Translations under genes and position numbers: made by a program
NCBI GenBank assembly: GCA_016700055.1
Contig: CP064997.1
Location: forward strand, 496,001 to 560,000
Origin: Actinomycetota bacterium
GTDB lineage: Bacteria; Actinomycetota; Acidimicrobiia; Acidimicrobiales; Ilumatobacteraceae
Direction: 5' to 3'
Length of the DNA stretch: 64,000 nt
The notes under the pieces: model-generated
The model's database searches: none
Told to the model about the DNA's origin: nothing
Seen by the model: only the letters and a program-made list of their open reading frames with translations
In this document: positions 45,485 through 52,993 of the stretch, in pieces
How the letters are laid out: each line of letters opens with the position of its first letter
How positions within the stretch are numbered: the stretch's first letter is position 1

Positions 45485-45820
45485 TCAGTCCTTCATCGCT
45501 TCGGCGGGCCGGCGGTGCCCGACGACCTGCAATTCTGGCAGCTGATCTCTGACATCGGACATCCCCAACGTCACACGCAGGGCATCGAGGGTGCCCTCTT
45601 GCACCGGCTTGTGCCAGGCACGTTCGAAACCGCGGCGCTTCAGGGCCTGCTCGAAACACTCCCTCGACCCGATGCACAGCCAAGCGCCGCGTCCCGGCGC
45701 GCCGCGCTGCACGCTGACGGTGCCGGCCGGGCCGAGCGCGCACCGCACCAGCTCGTGCTGGGGGCGCCGCGTCCGACACCCGACGCAGGTGCGAATGGGG
45801 TCGGTCGTCGCGCCGGTCAG
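45485..45820 (-). CDS. ylxR: YlxR (DUF448) RNA-binding protein, apparent CTG start
   Basis: 111 aa. IRTCVGCRTRRPQHELVRC and GRGAWLCIGSRECFEQALKR are YlxR/RNase P modulator signatures. No ATG, GTG or TTG is in frame between the nusA-overlapping region and the conserved core. CTG 45820 overlaps the nusA stop as CTGA and gives the expected N-terminus, about 7 residues before IRTC, so a coupled non-canonical start is the best explanation; ATT a few codons later is an alternative. The frame runs open far into nusA, but there it is a shadow. Confidence 0.85.
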   Translation of the reverse strand: MTGATTDPIRTCVGCRTRRPQHELVRCALGPAGTVSVQRGAPGRGAWLCIGSRECFEQALKRRGFERAWHKPVQEGTLDALRVTLGMSDVRDQLPELQVVGHRRPAEAMKD

Positions 45821-47139
45821 GTTTGCCCCCCGGTCGTGGACTCGGTCGCGTCTTCGGTCGAGGTCGCGTCTTCGGTCGAGGTCGTGTCGTCGGTCGAGGT
45901 CGCGTCTTCGGCGGTCGCCGGCGCGGCGGCGTCGGGCGCGGCGGCGTCGGGCGCGGCGTCGTCGGGCGCGGCCTTGGGCGCGTCGGGCCGGGCGCCGGAG
46001 GTGTCGTCGGCGGCGGCGACGGCCTCTTCGCGCCACTGCTCGGCGCTCATCACCGTGCCGTCGGCGGCGTGCCACTCCATGTCGCCCGTCTCGGCGTTGG
46101 CCACCCACTCGCCCTCGGCGTACTCGGTGTCCTCGTCGACGGTGTAGATGCCGGCCTCTTCGTCGGCGAGCTGGGACTCGGACTTGATGTCGACGCGCAC
46201 GCCGGTGAGGCGCGCCGCGAGGCGGGCGTTCTGGCCTTCCTTGCCGATCGCCAGGCTCAGCTGGAAGTCGGGCACGATCACGTCGGCCTGGGTGTAGTCG
46301 GCGCTGAGTCGCACCTCTTTCACCTTCGCCGGCGACAGAGCCTTCGCGATGAAGTCGGGAAGGTCCTCGCTGAACGGCACGATGTCGATCTTTTCCCCGT
46401 GCAGCTCGTTGACCACCATGCGCACCCGGCCGCCGCGGGCGCCGACGCACGCGCCGACGGGGTCGACGTTGTGGTCGTTCGACCACACCGCGAGCTTGGT
46501 GCGGTGGCCAGGCTCGCGCGCGCAGGCCTTGATCTCGACGACGCCGTCGGCGATCTCGGGCACCTCCAGCTCGAACAGCCGCTTGATCAGCCCGGGGTGG
46601 GTACGGCTGACGACGATCTGGGGGCCCTTGGCCGTGCGGCGCACCTCGACGATGTAGGCCTTGACCCGGGCTCCGGGGTCGGGGCGCTCGAAGGAGACCT
46701 GCTCGGCCTGGGGCAGCAGCGCCTCGACCTTGCCGAGGTCGAGCAGCGTGTACCGGCTGTCGGTCTGCTGGATGATGCCGGTGACGATGTCGCCCTCGCG
46801 GTTCGCGTACTCCTCGAACTTGCGGTCGCGCTCGGCCTCACGGATGCGCTGGCTCATCACCTGGCGGAACGTCTGCGCGGCGATGCGGCCGAGCTCGTCG
46901 CGCTTTGGCGTGTCGTCGCGCGGGTTCACCCAGTTGCCGTCCTCGTCGACGTCGTAGGCGGTGAACGCGATGTCGAGCGTGTCCGGGTCGAGGGACACCT
47001 CGACCTCTTCGGCCGCACCGGGGCGGCGCTTGTACGCGGTTGCCAGCGCGTCGACGAGCACGTGCAGCAACGTGTCTACCGAGATGCCCTTTTCGGTGGC
47101 CAGCATCTTCACGGCTTCTGCCATGTCGAGGTTGCTCAT
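45817..47139 (-). CDS. nusA: Transcription termination/antitermination factor NusA
   Basis: 440 aa. An N-terminal RNAP-binding domain (EAVKMLATEKGISVDTLLHVL), S1 (GIIQQTDSRYTLLDLGKVEALLP begins it), and two KH domains (NDHNVDPVGACVGARGGRV, LSLAIGKEGQNARLAARLTG) are present. A 100-residue acidic/Thr/Ala tail of repeats such as TSTEDA follows, encoded by near-identical 15- and 18-bp units. ATG 47139 overlaps the rimP stop. Confidence 0.95.
   Translation of the reverse strand: MSNLDMAEAVKMLATEKGISVDTLLHVLVDALATAYKRRPGAAEEVEVSLDPDTLDIAFTAYDVDEDGNWVNPRDDTPKRDELGRIAAQTFRQVMSQRIREAERDRKFEEYANREGDIVTGIIQQTDSRYTLLDLGKVEALLPQAEQVSFERPDPGARVKAYIVEVRRTAKGPQIVVSRTHPGLIKRLFELEVPEIADGVVEIKACAREPGHRTKLAVWSNDHNVDPVGACVGARGGRVRMVVNELHGEKIDIVPFSEDLPDFIAKALSPAKVKEVRLSADYTQADVIVPDFQLSLAIGKEGQNARLAARLTGVRVDIKSESQLADEEAGIYTVDEDTEYAEGEWVANAETGDMEWHAADGTVMSAEQWREEAVAAADDTSGARPDAPKAAPDDAAPDAAAPDAAAPATAEDATSTDDTTSTEDATSTEDATESTTGGQT
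45841..45975 (-). repeat. Tandem 18-bp and 15-bp coding repeats in the nusA tail
   Basis: Four units based on plus-strand GTCGCGTCTTCGGTCGAG (about 45846-45910) and three based on GCGGCGTCGGGCGCG (about 45921-45975) encode the Ser/Thr/Glu/Asp and Ala/Pro/Asp parts of the NusA tail. Units keep the frame. Confidence 0.7.
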
Positions 47140-47702
47140 GACGCCGGGGCCTCCTTGGTCGCCGGACGGGCGCGCTCAGGTTGGCGCTGGCCGGGCTTCG
47201 GCGCCGGGCCCCACACGAACACCGTGCGCGCCCGATCGATCTGGTCGTAGGGGATGTGGCGCTCGCCGGCTTGCGCTGCCGGGTCGGAGCCGACGGCGAC
47301 GACGATGCCTTCTTCGTCGGCAGCGACGAGGCTGCCCTGCACTCGGCGCTCCCCCTTCACCACGTCGCGCAGCCTCACGGCCACCTCTTTGCCCAGCTCA
47401 CGGCGGAAGTGCTCCGGCCGGCGCAGCACGCGTTCCACGCCCGGGCTCGTGACCTCGAGGGTGTAGTGGCCCGGGATCGGGTCGACGTGATCGAGCTCAC
47501 GGGAGATCAACCTGGTGGCGAGGGCGAGCACGTCGAGGTCGACGCCACCTGGTGAGCCCGCAGGGGTGTCGATGGTGACCTTCAAGACGCCTCCGGCGAA
47601 CTCGCAGTCGTGCAGCTCTAGCTGCAAGTCGTCGACGATCGGGGTGACGAGGGGCATGACGCGCGCCACGAGTGGGCTTTCCTTCGTCTCGGCACTCGCC
47701 AT
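47136..47702 (-). CDS. rimP: Ribosome maturation factor RimP
   Basis: 188 aa. DLQLELHDCEFAGGVLKVTID, LATRLISRELDHVDPI and YTLEVTSPGVERVLRRPEHF are RimP signatures. Acts in 30S assembly. A C-terminal basic tail extends past the usual end. First gene of the rimP-nusA-ylxR-infB-rbfA-truB operon, behind a leader with a UUCG hairpin. AAAGGGGTG precedes ATG 47702. Confidence 0.95.
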   Translation of the reverse strand: MASAETKESPLVARVMPLVTPIVDDLQLELHDCEFAGGVLKVTIDTPAGSPGGVDLDVLALATRLISRELDHVDPIPGHYTLEVTSPGVERVLRRPEHFRRELGKEVAVRLRDVVKGERRVQGSLVAADEEGIVVAVGSDPAAQAGERHIPYDQIDRARTVFVWGPAPKPGQRQPERARPATKEAPAS

Positions 47703-47741
47703 GGGGTCACCCCTTTCGCAGTCTTGACTTCATTCAGTGAA

Positions 47742-47769
47742 GAAGGCGTGAGCCGAAGCCCACGCCTTC
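47742..47769 (-). promoter_or_regulatory. UUCG-capped hairpin in the rimP-nusA-infB leader
   Basis: On the minus strand GAAGGCGTGGGC and GCTCACGCCTTC pair (12 bp, one G-U) around a UUCG tetraloop, starting about 20 nt after the predicted transcription start and 40 nt before rimP. It is not followed by a T-run. A NusA-responsive attenuator or processing site is possible. Confidence 0.5.
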
Positions 47770-47795
47770 CGCTCGTCGAACGTTGAGGACACCCG

Positions 47796-47801
47796 AGTAT
47801 A
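47796..47801 (-). promoter_or_regulatory. -10 box TATACT of the rimP operon
   Basis: TATACT matches the consensus closely and would start transcription near 47789. The region 17 bp upstream is all G/C, so no -35 match is evident. Confidence 0.4.
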
Positions 47802-47827
47802 CCGGGCGGGCCGCGAGCGCGGCCCGG

Positions 47828-47833
47828 TAGCCT
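47828..47833 (+). promoter_or_regulatory. Leaderless-type -10 box (TAGCCT) for proS
   Basis: TAGCCT ends 7 nt before ATG 47841, and no Shine-Dalgarno is present. This favours ATG 47841 over the GTG at 47835. Confidence 0.35.
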
Positions 47834-47840
47834 CGTGCGG

Positions 47841-49625
47841 ATGCCGACGGGCCAGTTGTTGCGGATGTCCAGGCTGTTCTTGCGCACCCTGCGGGAAGAT
47901 CCAGCCGACGCCGAGGTCCGCAGCCACCGGTTGCTGGTGCGTGCCGGATACATCCGCCGCGCCGCCCCCGGAGGGTTCACCTGGCTGCCCCTCGGGTGGC
48001 GCACCTTGTGCAAGGTCGAGGCGGTGGTACGCGCCGAGATGGATGCCGCCGACTTCCAAGAGGTCCACTTCCCCGCACTGTTGCCCCGCGAGCCCTACGA
48101 GACGACGAACCGCTGGACCGAGTACGGGCCGAACCTGTTCCGCCTGCGCGATCGGCGCGGTGCCGACTTCCTGCTCGCTCCGACCCACGAGGAGATGTTC
48201 ACCCTGCTCGTGAAGGACCTCTACTCCTCGTACAAGGACCTGCCCCTGCGGATCTACCAGATCCAGACGAAGTTCCGCGACGAGGCCAGGCCGCGCGCCG
48301 GGCTGCTGCGGGGCCGCGAGTTCGTGATGAAGGACTCCTACAGCTTCGACGTCGACGACGCCGGCCTGCAGCAGTCCTACGACGCGCACCGCGTCGCGTA
48401 CCAGCGCACGTTCGACCGCCTCGGCCTGCCCTACGTGATCGTGTCGGCGATGTCGGGCGCGATGGGTGGGTCGGCCAGCGAGGAGTTCCTCGCCCCGCTC
48501 GACGTCGGTGAGGACTCCTTCGTGCGCTGCACTGCGTGTGACTACGCGGCCAACACCGAAGCGGTCGAGGTGCGCCTGCAGAAGGAGACGTCCGACGACG
48601 CGCCGCCGGCGGCACGCGTCGTCGACACTCCCGACACACCGACCATCGCCACGCTCGTCGACCTGTTGAACACCCGCGCCGACCTCTCCCGTGACGACCG
48701 CCAGTGGACGGCGGCGGACACGCTGAAGAACGTCGTCGTCATGCTGCGCCACCCCGACGGCAGCCGGGAACCGCTGGCCATCGGCCTGCCCGGCGACCGC
48801 GAGGTGGACGTGAAACGGCTCGAGGCCAAGGTGGCCCCGGCCGAGCCTGCGCCGTTCAGCGACGAGGACTTCGCCAGCCACCCGAGCCTGGTCAAGGGCT
48901 ACATCGGCCCCGGCGCCCTCGGCAGCAGTGCGTCGAGTGGCATCCGCTACCTGCTCGACCCGCGGGTGATGCCCGGGACGAGCTGGGTCACCGGAGCCGA
49001 CGATCCCGGTCGCCACGTCACCGGCCTCGTCGCCGGGCGCGACTTCGCGGCCGACGGGGTGATCGACGTCGCCGAGGTGCACGACGGCGATCCCTGCCCG
49101 CGTTGTGCCTCCGGGCTCGAGATCGCCCGCGGGATCGAGATCGGCCACATCTTCCAGCTCGGGCGCAAGTACGCCGACGCCCTCGGGTTGAACGTGCTCG
49201 ACCAGCACGGCAAGCAGGTGGTGGTGACGATGGGCTCCTACGGGATCGGGGTCAGCCGCTGCGTCGCGGCCATCGCCGAGGCCACCGCCGACGATCTCGG
49301 CCTGTGCTGGCCGCGATCGGTCGCGCCCGCCGACGTGCACATCGTCTCCACCAGCAAGGGTGGCGACGAGGTGGCCGGCTTCGCCGAGAAGCTCGCCGCC
49401 GAACTGAGCGGGGCAGGGCTGGTCGTGCTGCTCGACGACCGCTCGGGGGTGTCGCCGGGAGTGAAGTTCAAAGACGCCGAACTGCTCGGCATGCCGACGA
49501 TCGTCGTCGTCGGCAAGGGGCTTGCGGACGGTGTCGTCGAAGTGCGCGACCGGGCCAGCTCGACGCGCGCCGACGTGCCGGTCGACGCCGCCGCGGCGAC
49601 GATCATCGACACGTGCCGGGCCTAG
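47841..49625 (+). CDS. proS: Prolyl-tRNA synthetase
   Basis: 594 aa class II aminoacyl-tRNA synthetase of the bacterial type with an editing (INS) insertion. Class II motif 2 region FRDEARPRAGLLRGREFVMK, the LAPTHEEMFTLLV segment, motif 3 GSYGIGVSRCVAAIAE and the C-terminal anticodon-binding domain are present. Charges tRNA-Pro. On the plus strand between two conserved minus-strand blocks, starting a short operon with manA. Confidence 0.96.
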   Translation: MPTGQLLRMSRLFLRTLREDPADAEVRSHRLLVRAGYIRRAAPGGFTWLPLGWRTLCKVEAVVRAEMDAADFQEVHFPALLPREPYETTNRWTEYGPNLFRLRDRRGADFLLAPTHEEMFTLLVKDLYSSYKDLPLRIYQIQTKFRDEARPRAGLLRGREFVMKDSYSFDVDDAGLQQSYDAHRVAYQRTFDRLGLPYVIVSAMSGAMGGSASEEFLAPLDVGEDSFVRCTACDYAANTEAVEVRLQKETSDDAPPAARVVDTPDTPTIATLVDLLNTRADLSRDDRQWTAADTLKNVVVMLRHPDGSREPLAIGLPGDREVDVKRLEAKVAPAEPAPFSDEDFASHPSLVKGYIGPGALGSSASSGIRYLLDPRVMPGTSWVTGADDPGRHVTGLVAGRDFAADGVIDVAEVHDGDPCPRCASGLEIARGIEIGHIFQLGRKYADALGLNVLDQHGKQVVVTMGSYGIGVSRCVAAIAEATADDLGLCWPRSVAPADVHIVSTSKGGDEVAGFAEKLAAELSGAGLVVLLDDRSGVSPGVKFKDAELLGMPTIVVVGKGLADGVVEVRDRASSTRADVPVDAAAATIIDTCRA

Positions 49626-49635
49626 GAACGCTGCC

Positions 49636-50703
49636 GTGCGCCACGTCCGGGGAGTCGTCCAGCACTACGACTGGGGCGACCCGACCGCGCTCGCCGAGCT
49701 GACCGGGGTCGAGCCCGACGGCACGCCGTGGGCCGAGATCTGGTTCGGCACCCACTCCGCCGGGCCAGCGACGGTGGTCGAGCGCGGCCAGCGCGACAGG
49801 CCGCTCGCCGAGGTGGCCGGCGCGCTGCCTTACATGCTGAAGCTGCTCGCCGCCCGTGAACCGCTCTCCCTGCAGACCCATCCCACGGCGCAGCAGGCCG
49901 AGGCCGGCTTCGCGCGTGAGCAGTCCCAGGGCGTCCCCGTGAGCAGCGCGCACCGCATCTACAAAGACCCGTTCGCCAAGCCCGAACTGCTCTGCGCGCT
50001 GACCCCGTTCGAGGTGCTGTGCGGATTCCGGCCCCTGGACGAGATCCACGACCTGTTCGCCGCCCTAGGACCCGCGGCGGCCGAGCTCACCGGGCACTTC
50101 GCGGGCGGCGACACGGCGGCCGGGTTGCGCTGGCTGTTCGAGGACTGCGCCACCATCGAACCGGTCGTCGACGCCTGCCGCCGCAGCGACGATGCCGCGT
50201 GCAGGTGGGTGACGCGCCTCGCCGATCGCCATCCCGACGACCACGCCGCTCTCGCGCCGCTGCTGCTCAACCACCTCGTGCTCCAACCGGGCGAGGCCGT
50301 CTACCTCGGGCCGGGAAACCTCCACACCTACCTCCACGGCACCGGAGTCGAGGTGCTCGGCGCCTCCGACAACGTCGTGCGCGGCGGTCTGACCACCAAG
50401 CACGTCGACGTCCACGAGCTGCTCGAGATCGTCGACACGACGCCGCTGACCGACCCGATCGTGCGGCCGTCGGCCGTCACCACCGACCTGTGGCGCTACG
50501 GCACCGACAAAGCGGCCCCATTCATCGTCTACGCGCAGCACGTGCGCGGCGAGTCGGTGGTCCACGCCCGGGGCCGCGAGCTCGTGCTCTGCGCCCTCGG
50601 GCGCACCGACCTGCTCGGCCCCGGCCAGGTGTGCTTCCTCGCCCCCGGAGAAGAGCTGACGCTCGTCGGGACGGCGACGCTGTTCCGCGTCAGCGGTACC
50701 TGA
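49636..50703 (+). CDS. manA: Mannose-6-phosphate isomerase, class I
   Basis: 355 aa. Zinc and substrate motifs include LSLQTHPTAQQAEAGF, YKDPFAKPELLCALTPFEVL and YLGPGNLHTYLHGTGVEVL followed by ASDNVVRGGLTTKHVD. Interconverts fructose-6-P and mannose-6-P. GTG 49636 begins 10 nt after proS; the in-frame extension upstream lies inside proS and is ignored. Confidence 0.93.
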   Translation: MRHVRGVVQHYDWGDPTALAELTGVEPDGTPWAEIWFGTHSAGPATVVERGQRDRPLAEVAGALPYMLKLLAAREPLSLQTHPTAQQAEAGFAREQSQGVPVSSAHRIYKDPFAKPELLCALTPFEVLCGFRPLDEIHDLFAALGPAAAELTGHFAGGDTAAGLRWLFEDCATIEPVVDACRRSDDAACRWVTRLADRHPDDHAALAPLLLNHLVLQPGEAVYLGPGNLHTYLHGTGVEVLGASDNVVRGGLTTKHVDVHELLEIVDTTPLTDPIVRPSAVTTDLWRYGTDKAAPFIVYAQHVRGESVVHARGRELVLCALGRTDLLGPGQVCFLAPGEELTLVGTATLFRVSGT

Positions 50704-50750
50704 CCAACGCCTCTCCCGTCACCGGCCCTGGCGCCTTACCCTCGTAGACG

Positions 50751-51716
50751 GTGAGGAGCCATCGGTTCGTCCTCCTGGTCGCCCTCTTGCTGGTGGCGGC
50801 GGGCTGTGGAGGTGACGACGGCTCGTCGTCGAGCTCGACCAGCTCGACCACCACCGCGACGACCAGCTCGACCAGCACGACCGCCGCTGTCACGACGACC
50901 ACCACGAACACGACGACCACCACGACCACGACGACCACGACCACCCTCACGACCACGACGACGCCGACGACGACGACGCCGGTCACCGCCCCACCGACAC
51001 CGCCGCCGACCGCACCGCCGACCGCACCGCCACCCACGGCACCGCCGCCCACCGCACCGCCACCGACCGCGCCGCCGACGGTGCCCGGAGCCCCGTCGCA
51101 AGCAGTCTGGCGGTTGCCGACGACTGCGCAGACGGTGGCGATCACCGCCGACGCGGGCTCCGACTACGGCTACACCGACGAGATCCTCGACATCCTCTCC
51201 GCGAAGGGCGTCGCGGCATCGTTCGGCATCACCGGCGAATGGGCGAGCGCGCATCCCGGCGCGGTGCGGAGGATGGCCGCCGAGGGCCACCACGTGATCA
51301 ACCACACGTACTCCCACCCGTCTCTCACCGGCGTCTCGGCGTCGCCGGCGCTGACCGACCCGACCGGACGTGCCTACGAGCTCGCCGCCGCCGATCTCAC
51401 GCTCGCCCCGCTGATCGGGCACACGACCAAGCCGTTCTGGCGCCCTCCGTACGGCGACATCGACGATTCGGTGCTCGCCGACGTCGGCGCGGCGGGCTAC
51501 CCGTGGACGGTGATGTGGACGATCGACTCGCTCGGCTGGAACGGGCTGCCCGCCGACCAGATCGTCACCCGCGTCCTCGACAGGGTCGAGCCGGGCGCGA
51601 TCCTGATGTTCCACGTCGGCTCCGCCTCGCAGGACGTCGCCGCGCTGGGCACGATCATCGACTCGCTGCGCGCGCAGGGTTACAGCTTCACCACCGTCGC
51701 CGCCGCGCTCGACTGA
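50751..51716 (+). CDS. Polysaccharide deacetylase (NodB) lipoprotein with long Thr/Pro linker
   Basis: 321 aa. The lipobox is LLVAAGCGG. Residues 25-115 are almost wholly Ser/Thr then Pro/Thr/Ala. The NodB domain follows: TADAGSD (in place of TFDDG, so the second Asp is Ala), HVINHTYSHPSL with both zinc histidines, and WRPPYGDID. The protein would be tethered outside the membrane by a flexible arm reaching peptidoglycan or another glycan. GTG 50751 lies 8 nt after TACCCT; no Shine-Dalgarno. Confidence 0.88.
   Translation: MRSHRFVLLVALLLVAAGCGGDDGSSSSSTSSTTTATTSSTSTTAAVTTTTTNTTTTTTTTTTTTLTTTTTPTTTTPVTAPPTPPPTAPPTAPPPTAPPPTAPPPTAPPTVPGAPSQAVWRLPTTAQTVAITADAGSDYGYTDEILDILSAKGVAASFGITGEWASAHPGAVRRMAAEGHHVINHTYSHPSLTGVSASPALTDPTGRAYELAAADLTLAPLIGHTTKPFWRPPYGDIDDSVLADVGAAGYPWTVMWTIDSLGWNGLPADQIVTRVLDRVEPGAILMFHVGSASQDVAALGTIIDSLRAQGYSFTTVAAALD
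50823..51085 (+). repeat. Low-complexity ACC/ACG and CCG-rich coding repeat
   Basis: Runs of Thr codons (ACC, ACG) followed by imperfect copies of GCACCGCCGACC encode the linker of the deacetylase lipoprotein. Slippage could change its length. Confidence 0.7.
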
Positions 51717-51748
51717 CCCAGCGCCCGGGTCGGGCCGCCGGGGGTCAG
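51713..51748. terminator. Inverted repeat containing both stop codons of convergent genes
   Basis: CTGACCC (51713-51719) and GGGTCAG (51742-51748) are exact complements 22 nt apart. The TGA of the deacetylase gene and the TGA of ispG lie inside the arms. No T-run, so terminator function is tentative. Confidence 0.3.
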
Positions 51749-52962
51749 CCCTGCACGGTCTTGCGGATCTCCACGATCTTGTCCCGCGCCCGGTTCACGT
51801 CGTCGCCCTTCGCGTCGAGCAGGTCGCCGCGGTCCTTCGCGGCCTCGCGCTCGGCGCGGGCGGTGTCGGCCCTGGCGATCGCGGCCTCGGTCCCGTGTTC
51901 GTGGATGAACTCCGCCCATTCGACGAGCGCCGAGACCATCTCCGACTCCGGCACGACGGCGACGTTGCGCCCCTTCACGAAGAGATGCCCCCGCTTCGAC
52001 CCGGCGGCGATGCCGAGGTCTGCCTCACGCGCCTCGCCGGGACCGTTCACCACGCAACCCATCACCGCCACCTGCAACGGCAACTTGCGCTCGCCGAACG
52101 CCTTCATCGCGCGCTCGGCGACGTCGATGACGTCGATCTCGGCCCTCCCACACGACGGGCAGGCGATCAGGTCGACGTTCTTGCGCTCCCGCAGCCCGAG
52201 CGCCTCGAGCAGCTGGCGACCGGCACGGGCCTCTTCCACCGGATCGGCGGTGAGGCTGTAGCGAATGGTGTCGCCGATGCCCTCGAGCAGCAGCGTCGCG
52301 ATCCCCGCGGTGGCCTTCACCAGACCGGCCGGCGGCGGCCCGGCCTCGGTGACGCCGAGGTGCAGCGGGTGATCGGTCGCCTCGGACAGCTGGCGGTACG
52401 CCTCCACCATCAGCGGCACGTTCGAGGCCTTGACGCTGATCTTCACCAGGTCGAAGTCGACGTCTTGGAAGTACGCGAGCTCACGCATCGCGGACTCGAC
52501 CATCGCCTCGGGCGTCACCTTGCCACCGAACTTGTCGTACAGCTCGGGGTCGAGCGAGCCGCCGTTGACCCCGATGCGGATCGGCACCCCGCGGTCGCGC
52601 GCCTCGGCGGCGACGGCCTTCACGTGCTCGGGCCGGCGGATGTTGCCCGGGTTCAGGCGGAGCCCGTGCACGCCGGCCTCCATCGCCGCCAGCGCCATCT
52701 TGTACTGGTGGTGGATGTCGGCCACGATCGGCAGCGGCGAGCGGGGCACGATCTGCGCCAGCCCAACCGCTGCCTCGGTCTCGTTGCAGGTGCAGCGCAC
52801 GATGTCGCAGCCCGCGGCGGCCAGGGCATAGATCTGCTGGAGGGTGCCTTCGACGTCGGCGGTCTTCGTGATCGTCATCGATTGCACCGTGACCGGGGCA
52901 TCGCCTCCGACGGCGACCTTGCCGACGTGGATCTGGCGGGTGGGACGGCGTTCGCGCATCAC
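51745..52962 (-). CDS. ispG: 4-hydroxy-3-methylbut-2-en-1-yl diphosphate synthase (flavodoxin)
   Basis: 405 aa [4Fe-4S] enzyme of the MEP isoprenoid pathway. VGGDAPVTVQSMT, LRLNPGNIRRPEH, iron-sulfur ligands in IACPSCGRAEIDV and VMGCVVNGPGEAREAD are visible. A C-terminal charged helix (ARADTARAEREAAKDRGDLL) extends past the core. GTG 52962 or ATG 52959 starts it, 31 nt after the rseP-like gene. dxr lies two genes upstream, so two MEP enzymes share the operon. Confidence 0.96.
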   Translation of the reverse strand: MMRERRPTRQIHVGKVAVGGDAPVTVQSMTITKTADVEGTLQQIYALAAAGCDIVRCTCNETEAAVGLAQIVPRSPLPIVADIHHQYKMALAAMEAGVHGLRLNPGNIRRPEHVKAVAAEARDRGVPIRIGVNGGSLDPELYDKFGGKVTPEAMVESAMRELAYFQDVDFDLVKISVKASNVPLMVEAYRQLSEATDHPLHLGVTEAGPPPAGLVKATAGIATLLLEGIGDTIRYSLTADPVEEARAGRQLLEALGLRERKNVDLIACPSCGRAEIDVIDVAERAMKAFGERKLPLQVAVMGCVVNGPGEAREADLGIAAGSKRGHLFVKGRNVAVVPESEMVSALVEWAEFIHEHGTEAAIARADTARAEREAAKDRGDLLDAKGDDVNRARDKIVEIRKTVQG

Positions 52963-52993
52963 GGGTCCAAGTGTGCCGCAACTACTACCGGAA

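Noticed and set aside
50823..51085. CRISPR-like repeat array
   Set aside because: Short 3-15 bp units inside a coding frame for a Thr/Pro linker, with no unique spacers.
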